From contig JBCBOR010000007.1 in the NCBI GenBank assembly GCA_039821125.1, forward strand, positions 46,156 to 110,155: DNA of 64,000 nucleotides, given 5' to 3'. Both the position numbers and the translations under genes were made by a program. Shown one piece after another: positions 53,016-62,451 of this stretch (within the stretch, counting starts at the first letter, position 1; every line of letters begins with the position of its first letter). The DNA is from Thermohalobaculum sp039821125. Its GTDB lineage: Bacteria; Pseudomonadota; Alphaproteobacteria; Rhodobacterales; Rhodobacteraceae. The notes under the pieces are model-generated. The model saw nothing but the letters and a program-made list of their open reading frames with translations. It had not been told where the DNA came from and did no database searches.

Positions 53016-54496
53016 CCCAGCTGGGTGCTGGCGCGCTGCCGCTGACGGTCGGTATCCTCAGTCACAAGCGTCCGCATCTTCTGCCCCGCGTCCTGATCGC
53101 GCTGGCGCAGCAGGACTTGGCCGCGTTCGAGGTCGTTGTCGCCGGGGATCTTCCGACGCTGGAGGCGTTCGATCTGCCCGGCGATCTGGCGCTGGGCGTC
53201 CGATACCTGCATGTGACCGAGCCGAATGTCAGCCACGCCCGCAACTGCGTCATTGCGGCGGCGGGCGGCGACATTGTCGCCTTCTGCGATGACGACGCGG
53301 TGCCCGAGCCGGACTGGTTGCGCCGGGTGGCCGAGCCGTTCGCCAATCCGAAGGTGGGGGCGGTCGGCGGCCTTGTTCGGGCACGTGACGGGCTGGAGGT
53401 TGAATGGCGCGGTGTGACCTTCGACCGCTCGGCGCGCGAGTTCGCGCTGGATGCGGCTCAGGGCATTCAGGTCATGGGCAGCGCCGAGCAGTGCGCCACC
53501 GCGCGGTTCGGCGGGCTGATGGGGGCAAACTCGGCCTTTCGCCGCGCCGCCGTGGTCGCGGTGGGTGGCTTCGACGAAGCCTATCGCTATTTTCTCGACG
53601 AGACCGACATGGCGCTGCGTCTGGCCGAGGCCGGATGGGACATGGCCGTCACGGACAGGGCTGAGGTTCATCATCTGCGCGAGGTCAACGCCGTCCGCGG
53701 CCATCTCAAGAAGCCGCGGAACCTGCGCGAGGTCGCGGCCTCGAAGGCGTTTTTCTGCGAGCAGCATCTCGATCCCGCGGCGATCGAACCCGAGCTTGCC
53801 CGGTTCCGGGCGCGCCGCGATGCCGATTGCGATGGGTTCATCCGGATCGGTGCGATGCGCGGGGTGGAGCGGGACCGGTTGCTGTCTCAGGTCGATGATG
53901 GTCTGGCCGAGGGCCGTCTGCGGACAACGCGGCGGTACGATGGGAGCTGGGACAGACCGACCTATGCGCCGTGGCCGGGGGCGACACGGGCCGCAGCCGA
54001 TCTCAACATCGCACTCTACTGCGGATGGGGGTTTGGCCGGGGCCGTCGCCTGATCCGGCTCGCCGAACGCCTTGTCGCGGCAGGTCACCGGGTCAGCGTC
54101 TTCCGGTTTCAGACCGGGTTCGCTGCGCACGCGGTCGAGTTTCGCCGGGGTATCTGGCATCACGAGGGCGGGACCTGGCGGTTTGATCACCGCGAGGATG
54201 GCCGCCCGGTCATCCTGCGGCATCACCGGGTCGCGGCCGAGATCGCGCGGGTCGCGCAGCGCCGGAATTTCCATCTGCGGCTCGACCCGGTCCTGCGAGG
54301 GGGACAGCACGTCCTTCGACTGCCCGGCGTGCCGAGCCTGTCGATCACACCGATGCGCCGGGATCTCGATCTGGCAGCGGTGCGCGATCGCCTTGCCGTT
54401 GATTCCGGAGCGCCTCCGACACCTGTGTCCGATGGCACACACCGGGGTCCGGTGCCTTCGGACCTGACCCGGACTGTTCCCTCAGTGTTAAAGTAA
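53012..54496 (+). CDS. family 2 glycosyltransferase with extra C-terminal domain
   Basis: 494 aa. GT-A domain at about 1-260: VGILSHKRPHLLPRVLIAL, VSHARNCVIAAAGGDIVAFCDDDAVPEPDWL (DxD) and FDEAYRYFLDETDMALRLAEAGW. The C-terminal ~160 residues start with ALYCGWGFGRGRRLIRLAE (GT-B-like Rossmann opening) and have no assigned role. GTG start forms a GTGA overlap with the kdsB stop. Confidence 0.85.
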   Translation: MTQLGAGALPLTVGILSHKRPHLLPRVLIALAQQDLAAFEVVVAGDLPTLEAFDLPGDLALGVRYLHVTEPNVSHARNCVIAAAGGDIVAFCDDDAVPEPDWLRRVAEPFANPKVGAVGGLVRARDGLEVEWRGVTFDRSAREFALDAAQGIQVMGSAEQCATARFGGLMGANSAFRRAAVVAVGGFDEAYRYFLDETDMALRLAEAGWDMAVTDRAEVHHLREVNAVRGHLKKPRNLREVAASKAFFCEQHLDPAAIEPELARFRARRDADCDGFIRIGAMRGVERDRLLSQVDDGLAEGRLRTTRRYDGSWDRPTYAPWPGATRAAADLNIALYCGWGFGRGRRLIRLAERLVAAGHRVSVFRFQTGFAAHAVEFRRGIWHHEGGTWRFDHREDGRPVILRHHRVAAEIARVAQRRNFHLRLDPVLRGGQHVLRLPGVPSLSITPMRRDLDLAAVRDRLAVDSGAPPTPVSDGTHRGPVPSDLTRTVPSVLK

Positions 54497-54517
54497 TCCA
54501 AACATCGGTGGTACTAT
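54488..54517 (+). promoter_or_regulatory. candidate galU promoter
   Basis: TTAAAG, 18-base spacer, TACTAT, about 90 bases upstream of galU and overlapping the 3' end of the GT2 gene. A dyad begins at the -10 element. Confidence 0.4.
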
Positions 54518-54535
54518 TCCCACCAAGTTGGGAAT
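54516..54535. promoter_or_regulatory. operator-like dyad ATTCCCA-N6-TGGGAAT
   Basis: Perfect 7+7 inverted repeat, 20 bases long, overlapping the -10/+1 region of the candidate galU promoter. Placement fits a repressor site; regulator unknown. Confidence 0.5.
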
Positions 54536-54606
54536 CACATGCGTTTGCGGGGGGGCCGCAGAACGCGGCGCCGTGGGGTAGCGGCGTCTGGTGCAGAGGG
54601 AACGAG

Positions 54607-55506
54607 ATGAAGACAAGCGTACGTACAGCGATTTTTCCCGTGGCCGGCATGGGCACGCGGTTTCTCCCGGCGACCAAGTCCATCCCCAAGGAGATGCTGC
54701 CGCTGGTCGACCGACCCCTGATCCAATATGCGATCGATGAAGCGCGGGCCGCGGGGATCGAGGAATTCATCTTCGTCACCGCGCGCGGCAAGTCTGCTCT
54801 GGAGGACTACTTCGATTCCGCCCCTTTGCTCGAGGGCAAGCTGATCGCCGATGGCAAGGACGCGCTTCTGGACGAGGTGCGCAATGCCACCATGCCATCC
54901 GGCGCCATCGCCTATATCCGTCAGCAGGAAGCGCTTGGCCTTGGTCATGCGGTCTGGTGTGCGCGTCGGCTGATCGCAGATGAGCCGTTTGCGGTGCTGC
55001 TGCCCGACGATGTGATCGCGGCTAAGACGCCCTGCCTGCAGCAGATGGTCGAGGCCCATAACGAGTTCGACACGCCCTCCTGCGTTGTCGCGGCCATGGA
55101 AGTCGCGCATGATCGCACATCGAGCTATGGCGTGATCGACCCCGATGGTGAAACTGGCCGGATGGTCCGGGCGCGCGGATTGGTCGAAAAGCCCAAACCC
55201 GAGGTCGCGCCGTCCAATCTGGCCGTGATCGGACGCTACATCCTGACCCCGCAGGTCATGGAGGCACTGTCTGCGAAGAAGAAAGGTGCAGGCGGCGAGA
55301 TCCAGTTGACCGACGCCATTGCCGAGCAGGCAACCTTGGGCCGCCCGGTCTATGGCTATCGCTTCGAGGGCGAGCGCTACGATTGCGGTTCAAAGGCGGG
55401 ATACCTGCAGGCCACGGTCGATTTTGCGCTCGATCGCGGTGATCTGTCCGACGAATTCGGCTCATTCCTGCGAGACAAGTATTCCGCACGGTTGGCCGCC
55501 GAGTAA
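54607..55506 (+). CDS. galU: GalU, UTP-glucose-1-phosphate uridylyltransferase
   Basis: 299 aa. FPVAGMGTRFLPATKSIPKEMLPLVDRPLIQY is the unmistakable start (split here: MGTRFLPATK, KEMLPLVDRP); also GLGHAVWCA, VLLPDDV, LVEKP and GERYDCGSKAGYL. Makes UDP-glucose for galE and the glycosyltransferases that follow. ATG 54607. Confidence 0.96.
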   Translation: MKTSVRTAIFPVAGMGTRFLPATKSIPKEMLPLVDRPLIQYAIDEARAAGIEEFIFVTARGKSALEDYFDSAPLLEGKLIADGKDALLDEVRNATMPSGAIAYIRQQEALGLGHAVWCARRLIADEPFAVLLPDDVIAAKTPCLQQMVEAHNEFDTPSCVVAAMEVAHDRTSSYGVIDPDGETGRMVRARGLVEKPKPEVAPSNLAVIGRYILTPQVMEALSAKKKGAGGEIQLTDAIAEQATLGRPVYGYRFEGERYDCGSKAGYLQATVDFALDRGDLSDEFGSFLRDKYSARLAAE

Positions 55507-55513
55507 CCCGATC

Positions 55514-56497
55514 GTGGCAACAATTCTGGTGACGGGCGGTGCCGGCTATGTCGGCAGCCATGCCTGCAAAGCGTTGAAGCTGGCCGGGCACACGCCGGTC
55601 GTCTTCGACAACTTCTCCACTGGCTGGCGTGCGGCCGTGCAGTTCGGCGATGTGGTCGAGGGCGACCTGCTGTCCGCCGAGGATCTCGATCGGGCCTTCG
55701 AGACGCATCGGCCCGAGGCGGTCATGCACTTTGCGGCGTTCTCGAATGTCGGCGAATCCGTTGCAAAGCCCGAGATCTACTGGACCAACAACGTGGGCGG
55801 CTCGGCCTCGCTCTTTGCCGCCACGATCCGGCATGGCGTGCGACGGGTCGTGTTCTCCTCGACCTGCGCCACCTATGGTGAGCCTGCGGGCGATACTCTG
55901 ACTGAGGCTGATGCACAGGCGCCGATCAACCCGTACGGCCGCACCAAACTGGCGGTCGAGCACATGCTGGCCGACCTGCGCGATGCGCATGGGCTCGAAT
56001 CCGTCATCTTCCGGTATTTCAACGCCGCAGGCGCCGATCCGGCGCGCCAGATCGGCGAGGATCACCGGCCCGAGACGCATCTGATCCCGCTGGTGTTGGA
56101 TGCAGCATCCGGTCGGCGTGACGCGATCACGGTGTTCGGCGATGACTATCCCACGCCCGATGGAACCTGCATTCGCGACTATATCCACGTGGACGATCTG
56201 GCAGATGCGCATGTGCGCGGGCTGGACTGGTTGCTTGGCGGCGGTGCTTCGCTCCAGCTCAACCTCGGATCGGGCAGTGGTCATTCGGTGCGGGCCGTGA
56301 TCGACACGGCGCGGGCCGTCACGGGGTGCGAGATCCCTGTGATCGATGGCGCGCGCAGGCCCGGAGATCCGGCGCGTCTGGTCAGTGGCTCGGATCGTGC
56401 GCGCGACGTGCTGGGATGGGAGCCAACCCGGTCCGACCTCGCGACCATGATCGGGGACGCCTGGGGCTGGCACCAGACCGGCCGCTACCCGGGCTGA
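55514..56497 (+). CDS. galE: GalE, UDP-glucose 4-epimerase
   Basis: 327 aa SDR. NAD motif LVTGGAGYVGSHACKAL, FSSTCATYGEP with catalytic Ser/Thr, the YxxxK in NPYGRTKLAVE, FRYFNAAGADP and CIRDYIHVDDLADAH. GTG start eight bases after galU. Produces UDP-galactose. Confidence 0.95.
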   Translation: MATILVTGGAGYVGSHACKALKLAGHTPVVFDNFSTGWRAAVQFGDVVEGDLLSAEDLDRAFETHRPEAVMHFAAFSNVGESVAKPEIYWTNNVGGSASLFAATIRHGVRRVVFSSTCATYGEPAGDTLTEADAQAPINPYGRTKLAVEHMLADLRDAHGLESVIFRYFNAAGADPARQIGEDHRPETHLIPLVLDAASGRRDAITVFGDDYPTPDGTCIRDYIHVDDLADAHVRGLDWLLGGGASLQLNLGSGSGHSVRAVIDTARAVTGCEIPVIDGARRPGDPARLVSGSDRARDVLGWEPTRSDLATMIGDAWGWHQTGRYPG

Positions 56498-56602
56498 CCG
56501 GGGTCACGACCGCCCAGCCATGCGCCAGTCTCTGGCACAACCGCGCGGCTGGCGCTAAGAGAACGCTCAACCAGACACCTCCGGTCCTGAGTGCCCCAGC
56601 CC

Positions 56603-57613
56603 ATGAAGCTTCGACTGCGAACCCGGTTGTCTCTGCGTCTCGAACGACGCGGGCTGCAACTGCGTGCTCTGGCGAAGTCATGGGAGCTCAAGCCCGTCAC
56701 GAAGCGCTATGGGGGGCTTGGCCCGGGGCCGGTTCTGTTTTCGACCATGCGCAACGAGGCCGTGCGCCTGCCGTATTTTCTGGATTATTATCGTCGCCTC
56801 GGCATCGTGCATTTCTTCGTGGTCGACAATGGCTCGGATGACGGGACACCGGAGCTTCTTGGCGCGGCAAGTGATGTCTCGGTCTGGCGGACCGAGGCGC
56901 GTTACAAGGCCTCGCGCTTCGGGGTCGATTGGCTGAACCGCCTCCTGGCGCTGCACGGATCCGGGCGCTGGGTGCTGGTGGCCGATCCGGACGAGTTCCT
57001 CGTCTATCCCTACTGCGACACGCGGCGTCTGCCGGCGTTGATCCGCTGGCTCGAGTCGAACAAGAGACAAAGCTTCGGCACCATGCTGCTGGATCTCTAC
57101 GGACAGGGCACCCTGGCGGAAACCACGTACCGGACGGGCGAGGACCCGGTTGCGGCCGCCCCGTGGTTCGATGCCAACAACTACTGGGTCGAGCGGAACG
57201 AGCGGTACCACAATCTCTGGATACAGGGCGGCCCGCGGGTGCGTCTGTCGCCCGGCGAGGCGCTTGGCAAAGCGCCGGCGTTGAACAAGATCCCGCTGGT
57301 GCGGTGGCGGCGGAGCTACATCTATCGCAATTCGACCCACGATCTTTTGCCACGCCGTCTGAACCGGGTATACGATCACCGCGGGGGCGCCAGAACGTCG
57401 GGTATCCTCTTGCATACGAAATTCCTGGATGTGCTGACCGAGAAGATCGACGAGGAGGTCGTCCGCGCTCAGCACTATGCGGGCGGGCGCGAGTACCGGA
57501 CGCTGGCGGCGACCGGTGAAGACACCCGCCTCTGGACGCCGCAATCAACCCGATACGAAGGCTGGGAGCAGCTCTGCGATCTCGGCCTCATGGCCCGTGG
57601 AGGCTGGTTCTGA
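56603..57613 (+). CDS. glycosyltransferase (GT2/PF13704-like)
   Basis: 336 aa. GPVLFSTMRNEAVRLPYFLDYYRRLG, FFVVDNGSDDGTPELL and LVADPDEFLVYP (DxD-type) define the Glyco_tranf_2_4 group. ATG 56603, or GTG 56591. The stop overlaps the next gene's start by one base. Confidence 0.85.
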   Translation: MKLRLRTRLSLRLERRGLQLRALAKSWELKPVTKRYGGLGPGPVLFSTMRNEAVRLPYFLDYYRRLGIVHFFVVDNGSDDGTPELLGAASDVSVWRTEARYKASRFGVDWLNRLLALHGSGRWVLVADPDEFLVYPYCDTRRLPALIRWLESNKRQSFGTMLLDLYGQGTLAETTYRTGEDPVAAAPWFDANNYWVERNERYHNLWIQGGPRVRLSPGEALGKAPALNKIPLVRWRRSYIYRNSTHDLLPRRLNRVYDHRGGARTSGILLHTKFLDVLTEKIDEEVVRAQHYAGGREYRTLAATGEDTRLWTPQSTRYEGWEQLCDLGLMARGGWF

Positions 57614-59160
57614 TGCGCGCGGCCTTCGTGATCCTGGCGCACGAGCGGTTTGACCGGGTTGGTCAGCTTGCGCGCTGTCTGACAGGGCAGGGCGCGGAGG
57701 TGGTTGTCCATGTCGACCGTCAGGGTGGTTCTGCCGCTCTGGACGCTGCCCGGCGGGAGATTGGCGCGGCGGCGACCGTCATCTCCACCCAGCGCACGGT
57801 CTGGGGGCGCATGGGTCTTGTCGATGCAACACTGGACGCGGTCCGGGTGCTGTTGCGCGGCGAGGGCGCATTCAGCCATGTCTGCCTGCTCAGCGGGTCG
57901 TGCCTGCCGGTGCGGCCGCTTGGCGAGCTTGACGCGTTGCTGGCGGGCAATGCCCAGACGGATTTCATCGAAAGCGTTCCTGTTGCAACCGCTGACTGGG
58001 TTCAGGACGGCTTGTCCGAGGAACGCTTCACCCTTTGGCATGTCTTTGCGTGGCGCGAGCAGCGCTGGCTTTTCGACACCAATGTGGCTTTGCAACGCCG
58101 GATCGGGGTGCGACGCAAGCTACCGGGCGGTTTGGCGCCGCATCTCGGCCTGCAATGGTGGTGCCTCAGCCGGGCCACGCTCGAGAGGATTTGCGCGCTG
58201 CCCGATCTCGATGGGTATCGGCGGTTCTTCCGCAACACGTGGATCCCGGATGAGAGCTTCTTCCAATCCCTTGTTCGCGTGCATGGAGCAGGGCCTGTCG
58301 ACAATCGCTCGTTGACGCTCCAGCGCTTTGATCCGCTGGGGCGGCCGTATGTGTTCCATGATGATCATCTCGATCTGCTCAGCACTGCGGAAGACATGTT
58401 TGCTCGCAAGATCGATCCCGATGCGGACGGGCTCTACAGCCGTTTTTTGAACCCGCCTCGGGCAATGCGTCCGCGCCATCCGGTCAGCCCCGCGCCCTTC
58501 TTGGCCGCACGGGACAGCCTTGGCGCAGAAGGCGCCGGGACGGTGATGCCGGGTCGCTGGCCGCGGGGAAGCTCGGCCTTCCGGATCGTGACCGCAAAGC
58601 CGTATATGGTGCTGATTGGCACGGAGATTGCTCGTCTGCGCGCCTTGCGAGCGCGATTGCTGGATACGGATGCGGCGATCAGGTTTCATGGCGTGCTGTT
58701 CGGTGACACCGATGCCGAGTTCGCCGACGATGCAGATGCCTATGCCGGGAACATTTCGAAGGCCCGCGCGTTTCGCGACCACCGGCCCGCGCAGTTCCTG
58801 CGTCAGGTCCTATGGTCGGACCGCGCGGGGAAGACGGTGTTTCTGCTCCGCCCGCGCGATGACCACCAGGTCGAGGCGCAGCTGTGCCGCGATCCAAACG
58901 CCCGGTTGGTTCTCGTCGGAGACAAGCCTGCAGCAGACATCCTGCGTGATCTGCGGCGACCCGCGCCACGGGGTGGTCGCCGGCGCAAACTGCGGCTTCG
59001 CCCGCGGCGGATACCGGGACCGACCGAGTTGAACGCATGGGTGCGGACGCTGGAACCCGGTGACGACGCCGCGGTGTTGACAGCAGCGCGCGACGTCTTG
59101 CGGAGCGACTGGAGCGATCCGACCGGTTGGTCCCTGCCCGGGCAGGGGGCGATGTCATGA
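57613..59160 (+). CDS. core-2/I-branching GlcNAc transferase-like protein with C-terminal domain
   Basis: 515 aa. N-terminal ~280 residues: FVILAHERFDRVGQLARCL, VVVHVDRQGG, FSHVCLLSGSCLPVRPL, LPGGLAPHLGLQWWCLSR and TWIPDESFFQSLVR, the PF02485 fold. The remaining ~230 residues (from PRHPVSPAPFLAARDSL) resemble the DUF5927/5928-type extension I recall in Rhodobacterales homologues; role unknown. Acceptor unknown. Overlaps both neighbours. Confidence 0.8.
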   Translation: MRAAFVILAHERFDRVGQLARCLTGQGAEVVVHVDRQGGSAALDAARREIGAAATVISTQRTVWGRMGLVDATLDAVRVLLRGEGAFSHVCLLSGSCLPVRPLGELDALLAGNAQTDFIESVPVATADWVQDGLSEERFTLWHVFAWREQRWLFDTNVALQRRIGVRRKLPGGLAPHLGLQWWCLSRATLERICALPDLDGYRRFFRNTWIPDESFFQSLVRVHGAGPVDNRSLTLQRFDPLGRPYVFHDDHLDLLSTAEDMFARKIDPDADGLYSRFLNPPRAMRPRHPVSPAPFLAARDSLGAEGAGTVMPGRWPRGSSAFRIVTAKPYMVLIGTEIARLRALRARLLDTDAAIRFHGVLFGDTDAEFADDADAYAGNISKARAFRDHRPAQFLRQVLWSDRAGKTVFLLRPRDDHQVEAQLCRDPNARLVLVGDKPAADILRDLRRPAPRGGRRRKLRLRPRRIPGPTELNAWVRTLEPGDDAAVLTAARDVLRSDWSDPTGWSLPGQGAMS

Positions 59161-60611
59161 CGCGGCCGCGGTATTTTGCGATCTTCGGAGCCATGCGCAC
59201 CGGTTCGAACCTGTTGGAGCGAACCATAGAAGCGCTCGGAGATACAGTCTGTTACGGCGAGGTGTTCAACCCGTCTTTCATTGGCGGGCCGATGAAGGTG
59301 GATGCCCGGGGCTGGACGCCGAAGACCCGCGATGCTGAACCATTGGAGTTTCTGGCCGATCTGCTGCAGCGTGATACGCGGCTGCCGGGGTTTCGGATTT
59401 TTCAAGGGCACACAGAGATCGCCCTGCGGTTTGCGCTGGCCGATCCCGATTGCGCCCGCATCATCCTGCGCCGCGATCCGCTGGACAGCTACATCTCCCT
59501 CAAGATCGCACGCGAGACGGATCAGTGGGTGCTGCGCTATCCGCGGCGCCGGATCTCGGTCCGGATCCGGTTCGACCTTGCCGAGTACACCCGGTATCGC
59601 GAGGCGCAGGACGCGCACTACGCGTGGATGGATCAGGTCATGGCCGACGCGGGCACGGATGCGCTCAGGATCGACTATGCCAGGCTAAAGACACCCGAGG
59701 TGCTGCAGGCCGTCGCGCGCCATATCGGATCGACGGGTAATCCCCCCGACACAGCGCCCTTGATCCGGCAGAACCCCGGGCCACTGTCGCTGAAAGTGTC
59801 GAACTATGCCGAGATGTGTGCGGCGCTGGGTCTCGAACCGGAGGCAGCCGCGCCGGGTGCGGCATCGCTTGCATCGGAAATCCCGGATGTTTTGGCACCG
59901 CCGCAGGGCCTCCATGCCTTTGCACCGATAGACGGGCCTGGCTTTGGCCCCGGTGTTGCGTTTCTGAACTGGCTTGATCACCGGGGCGATCCCGCAGGAT
60001 CGCAGCCTCTGGGTCAGGTGCTGGATGCCGCGGCGCGGGGAGAGGCATTTGCGAGCCGTGGCAGCGACACTCTTGAAGAGCGAATTGTCTTCACGATCGT
60101 CTGCGATCCGCTCGAGCGTGTCTACGCGCTGTTGCAGGAGGAGCTTTTCGGACCGGGGTGGAAGCACGCGGCCATCCGGCGCCTGCTCGCCGAGCAGGTC
60201 GGGGCCTTGCCGGAGGGGCGCGGTGCACTGCGCGATCCGGCCGCGTTTCCGGTGGACCTGGCGCGGTCGACATTGCGGGCCTATCTCGAGCTGATCGACA
60301 CCGCGCTGTCCGGTGCGGGCCGGATCGTCCCGCCGCACGCATGGTATCCGCAGGTGGATCAGATCACGGCGCTCGAGGCGCGCCAGCGCATCGCCCGCGT
60401 TCTGAACCTGCACGAGTTGCCGACGTTTATTCGCCGACAGTGTGCCCGTGTTTCAGTGCCCGTGCCATCGGCGCGTGACCTTGAACAAATCCTGACGGCA
60501 GGCCGGTTGCGTGTTCCCGCGATCGAAACAGTCGCTGATCCGGATATTCGAGACCGTGTGCGCCGGATCTATGCGGCTGACGAAACGGCGTTTGGCAGTG
60601 ACGCGGGATAG
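59157..60611 (+). CDS. two-domain sulfotransferase
   Basis: 484 aa. N-terminal half: 5'-PSB loop FGAMRTGSNLLERTIEAL (residues 9-26) and 3'-PB RIILRRDPLDSYISLKIA (about 100), Stf0-like. The second half contains another sulfotransferase-like segment: FAPIDGPGFGPGVAFLNWL and FTIVCDPLERVYALLQEEL around 305-325, where the Arg usual before DP is Cys. The ATG overlaps the previous stop (ATGA). Probably sulfates the glycan built by the upstream genes. Confidence 0.75.
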   Translation: MTRPRYFAIFGAMRTGSNLLERTIEALGDTVCYGEVFNPSFIGGPMKVDARGWTPKTRDAEPLEFLADLLQRDTRLPGFRIFQGHTEIALRFALADPDCARIILRRDPLDSYISLKIARETDQWVLRYPRRRISVRIRFDLAEYTRYREAQDAHYAWMDQVMADAGTDALRIDYARLKTPEVLQAVARHIGSTGNPPDTAPLIRQNPGPLSLKVSNYAEMCAALGLEPEAAAPGAASLASEIPDVLAPPQGLHAFAPIDGPGFGPGVAFLNWLDHRGDPAGSQPLGQVLDAAARGEAFASRGSDTLEERIVFTIVCDPLERVYALLQEELFGPGWKHAAIRRLLAEQVGALPEGRGALRDPAAFPVDLARSTLRAYLELIDTALSGAGRIVPPHAWYPQVDQITALEARQRIARVLNLHELPTFIRRQCARVSVPVPSARDLEQILTAGRLRVPAIETVADPDIRDRVRRIYAADETAFGSDAG

Positions 60612-60656
60612 GCGGCGTTGGACGAGAGCCGCATGCTCATCTGACGCGGGCTCGCT

Positions 60657-61166
60657 CTAGCTGTCGTCCGTTCCCAGCGCATGGTCCGGCGCCCGACCCG
60701 ACGGTGCGGCCCACGGCTGGGACATGTCCATGATCCTGATATCGAGGCATTCGACCCTGGCTGCAATCTCGCCATCGCCCGCCAGCGTCAGGATCACGGT
60801 CCCGCTGACGTCGCCCTCTTGGTCGCTTGCTGGCTCGAAACTCATCGACAGGACCGAGATGATCTGATCCTTGTCCTTCGGGTCGACGCCGCGCGCCTGC
60901 ACGGCCTGGGCGCTGTCGATCACCAACGCCGCACGAACGCGTTCGAACGGTCGCCCGTCCGCCTCGGCGGCATCGCGATCCTCCCACCGAAACCGGTTCA
61001 GCAACAAGGCCAGCCGGCGCCGTTTGGGCATCCACGAGATCTCGCCCGTGACCGCGACGGCGTCCTGCAACAGCGACGCTGCGATCGGAACATCCTCCGG
61101 CGTCTCTACGGCAAGGCGCACAGGATCGCCCGCATAGTCCAGATCTTCGAACCGCGCGTCAGTCAT
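60657..61166 (-). CDS. DUF2948 family protein
   Basis: 169 aa. FEDLDYAGDPVRLAVETPED, ASLLQDAVAVTGEISWMPKRRRLALLLNRFRWED and the closing VECLDIRIMDMSQPWAAPSG are the whole-length DUF2948 pattern. Function unknown. Four bases downstream of murA, same strand. Confidence 0.88.
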   Translation of the reverse strand: MTDARFEDLDYAGDPVRLAVETPEDVPIAASLLQDAVAVTGEISWMPKRRRLALLLNRFRWEDRDAAEADGRPFERVRAALVIDSAQAVQARGVDPKDKDQIISVLSMSFEPASDQEGDVSGTVILTLAGDGEIAARVECLDIRIMDMSQPWAAPSGRAPDHALGTDDS

Positions 61167-61170
61167 ATGG

Positions 61171-62436
61171 TCAGTCCCGGAACCGCTCGATCATCGCGCC
61201 GCAGGCGCTCAGCTTCTGCTCCACATTTTCATACCCGCGATCCAGATGATAGACCCGACTGAGCACAGTTTCACCTTCGGCTGCGAGCGCCGCGAGGATC
61301 AGGCTGACCGAGGCCCTGAGATCTGTCGCCATCACGGGCGCGCCGCGCAGCTCATCGACCCCTGTGACATCGGCCGTGCCGCCATTGATGTCGATCTTCG
61401 CACCCATCCTGAGAAGTTCCGGCACGTGCATGAACCGGTTCTCGAAAATCTTCTCGTGGATCTGCGAGGTGCCGGACGCGAGGCAGAGCAGCGCCATCAT
61501 CTGCGCCTGCAGGTCGGTCGGAAAGCCCGGAAAAGGTTCGGTCTCGACATCAACCGGCATGATGATCCCGTTCTTGCGCCGGACGGTCATACCCCCGGGC
61601 ACGTCCGTAACCGAGATATCGGCGCGCTCCAGCAGGTCGACCAAGGCCGCGACCAGCGCACGGTCGCCACCCTTGACCGTAACCTCGCCCCCAGCGATGG
61701 CCGGTGCGATCATATAGGTGCCCATTTCGATCCGGTCGGCCAGCACGCGGTGGGTCGCGCCGTTCAGCGCCTCGACCCCGTCGATGGTGATCGACGAGGT
61801 GCCCGCGCCCTCGATGTGGGCCCCCATGGCGGTCAGGCAGGCGGCAAGATCTGTAATCTCCGGCTCTCGCGCCGCGTTCCTGAGCACAGTCGTGCCCTTG
61901 GCGAGGGTCGCTGCCATAAGGAGGTTCTCGGTTGCACCGACCGAGACAAACGGAAACGCAATCTCCGCGCCCCGCAGTCCGCCGGGCGCCGATGCGTTCA
62001 CATAGCCGTCGGAGAGATCCATCTCCGCGCCCATCTGCTCCAGCCCGCTGAGATGCAGATCCACGGGCCGCGCGCCGATGGCACAGCCCCCAGGCAGCGA
62101 GACCCGGGCATGCCCGTCCCGGGCCAGCATTGGGCCCAGCACCAGAATGGACGCCCGCATCTTGCGCACGATGTCATAATGCGCCGTGTGGTTCGTGATC
62201 TGCCGCGCCGAGAGCGCCAGCACCTTGCCATCCTGCAGCGCTGCCACCTCACAGCCCAGCGAGACCAACAGGTCTGTCATCGTCTTGATATCCGCCAGTC
62301 GCGGCGCGTTCATCAGCGTCAGCGGCTGATCGGTCAGCAAGGCGGCAGGCATCAGCGTAAGGCACGCGTTCTTTGCACCCGAGATCTCAATCTCGCCGTT
62401 CAAGGGGCGTCCGCCCGAAACGCTGATCTTGTCCAT
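61171..62436 (-). CDS. murA: MurA, UDP-GlcNAc enolpyruvyl transferase
   Basis: 421 aa. First committed step of peptidoglycan synthesis. Lys22 (SGAKNACL), catalytic Cys118 (PGGCAIGARP, fosfomycin target), RPVDLHLSGLEQMGAEM and the FPTDLQAQMMALL block are all present. Start ATG 62436; 15 bases after the preceding small gene. Confidence 0.97.
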   Translation of the reverse strand: MDKISVSGGRPLNGEIEISGAKNACLTLMPAALLTDQPLTLMNAPRLADIKTMTDLLVSLGCEVAALQDGKVLALSARQITNHTAHYDIVRKMRASILVLGPMLARDGHARVSLPGGCAIGARPVDLHLSGLEQMGAEMDLSDGYVNASAPGGLRGAEIAFPFVSVGATENLLMAATLAKGTTVLRNAAREPEITDLAACLTAMGAHIEGAGTSSITIDGVEALNGATHRVLADRIEMGTYMIAPAIAGGEVTVKGGDRALVAALVDLLERADISVTDVPGGMTVRRKNGIIMPVDVETEPFPGFPTDLQAQMMALLCLASGTSQIHEKIFENRFMHVPELLRMGAKIDINGGTADVTGVDELRGAPVMATDLRASVSLILAALAAEGETVLSRVYHLDRGYENVEQKLSACGAMIERFRD

Positions 62437-62451
62437 GTTTGTCCCTGCCTC

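Noticed and set aside
52805..54442. 545-codon open frame antisense to the GT2 gene
   Set aside because: Shadow frame; glycosyltransferase motifs on the plus strand are decisive.
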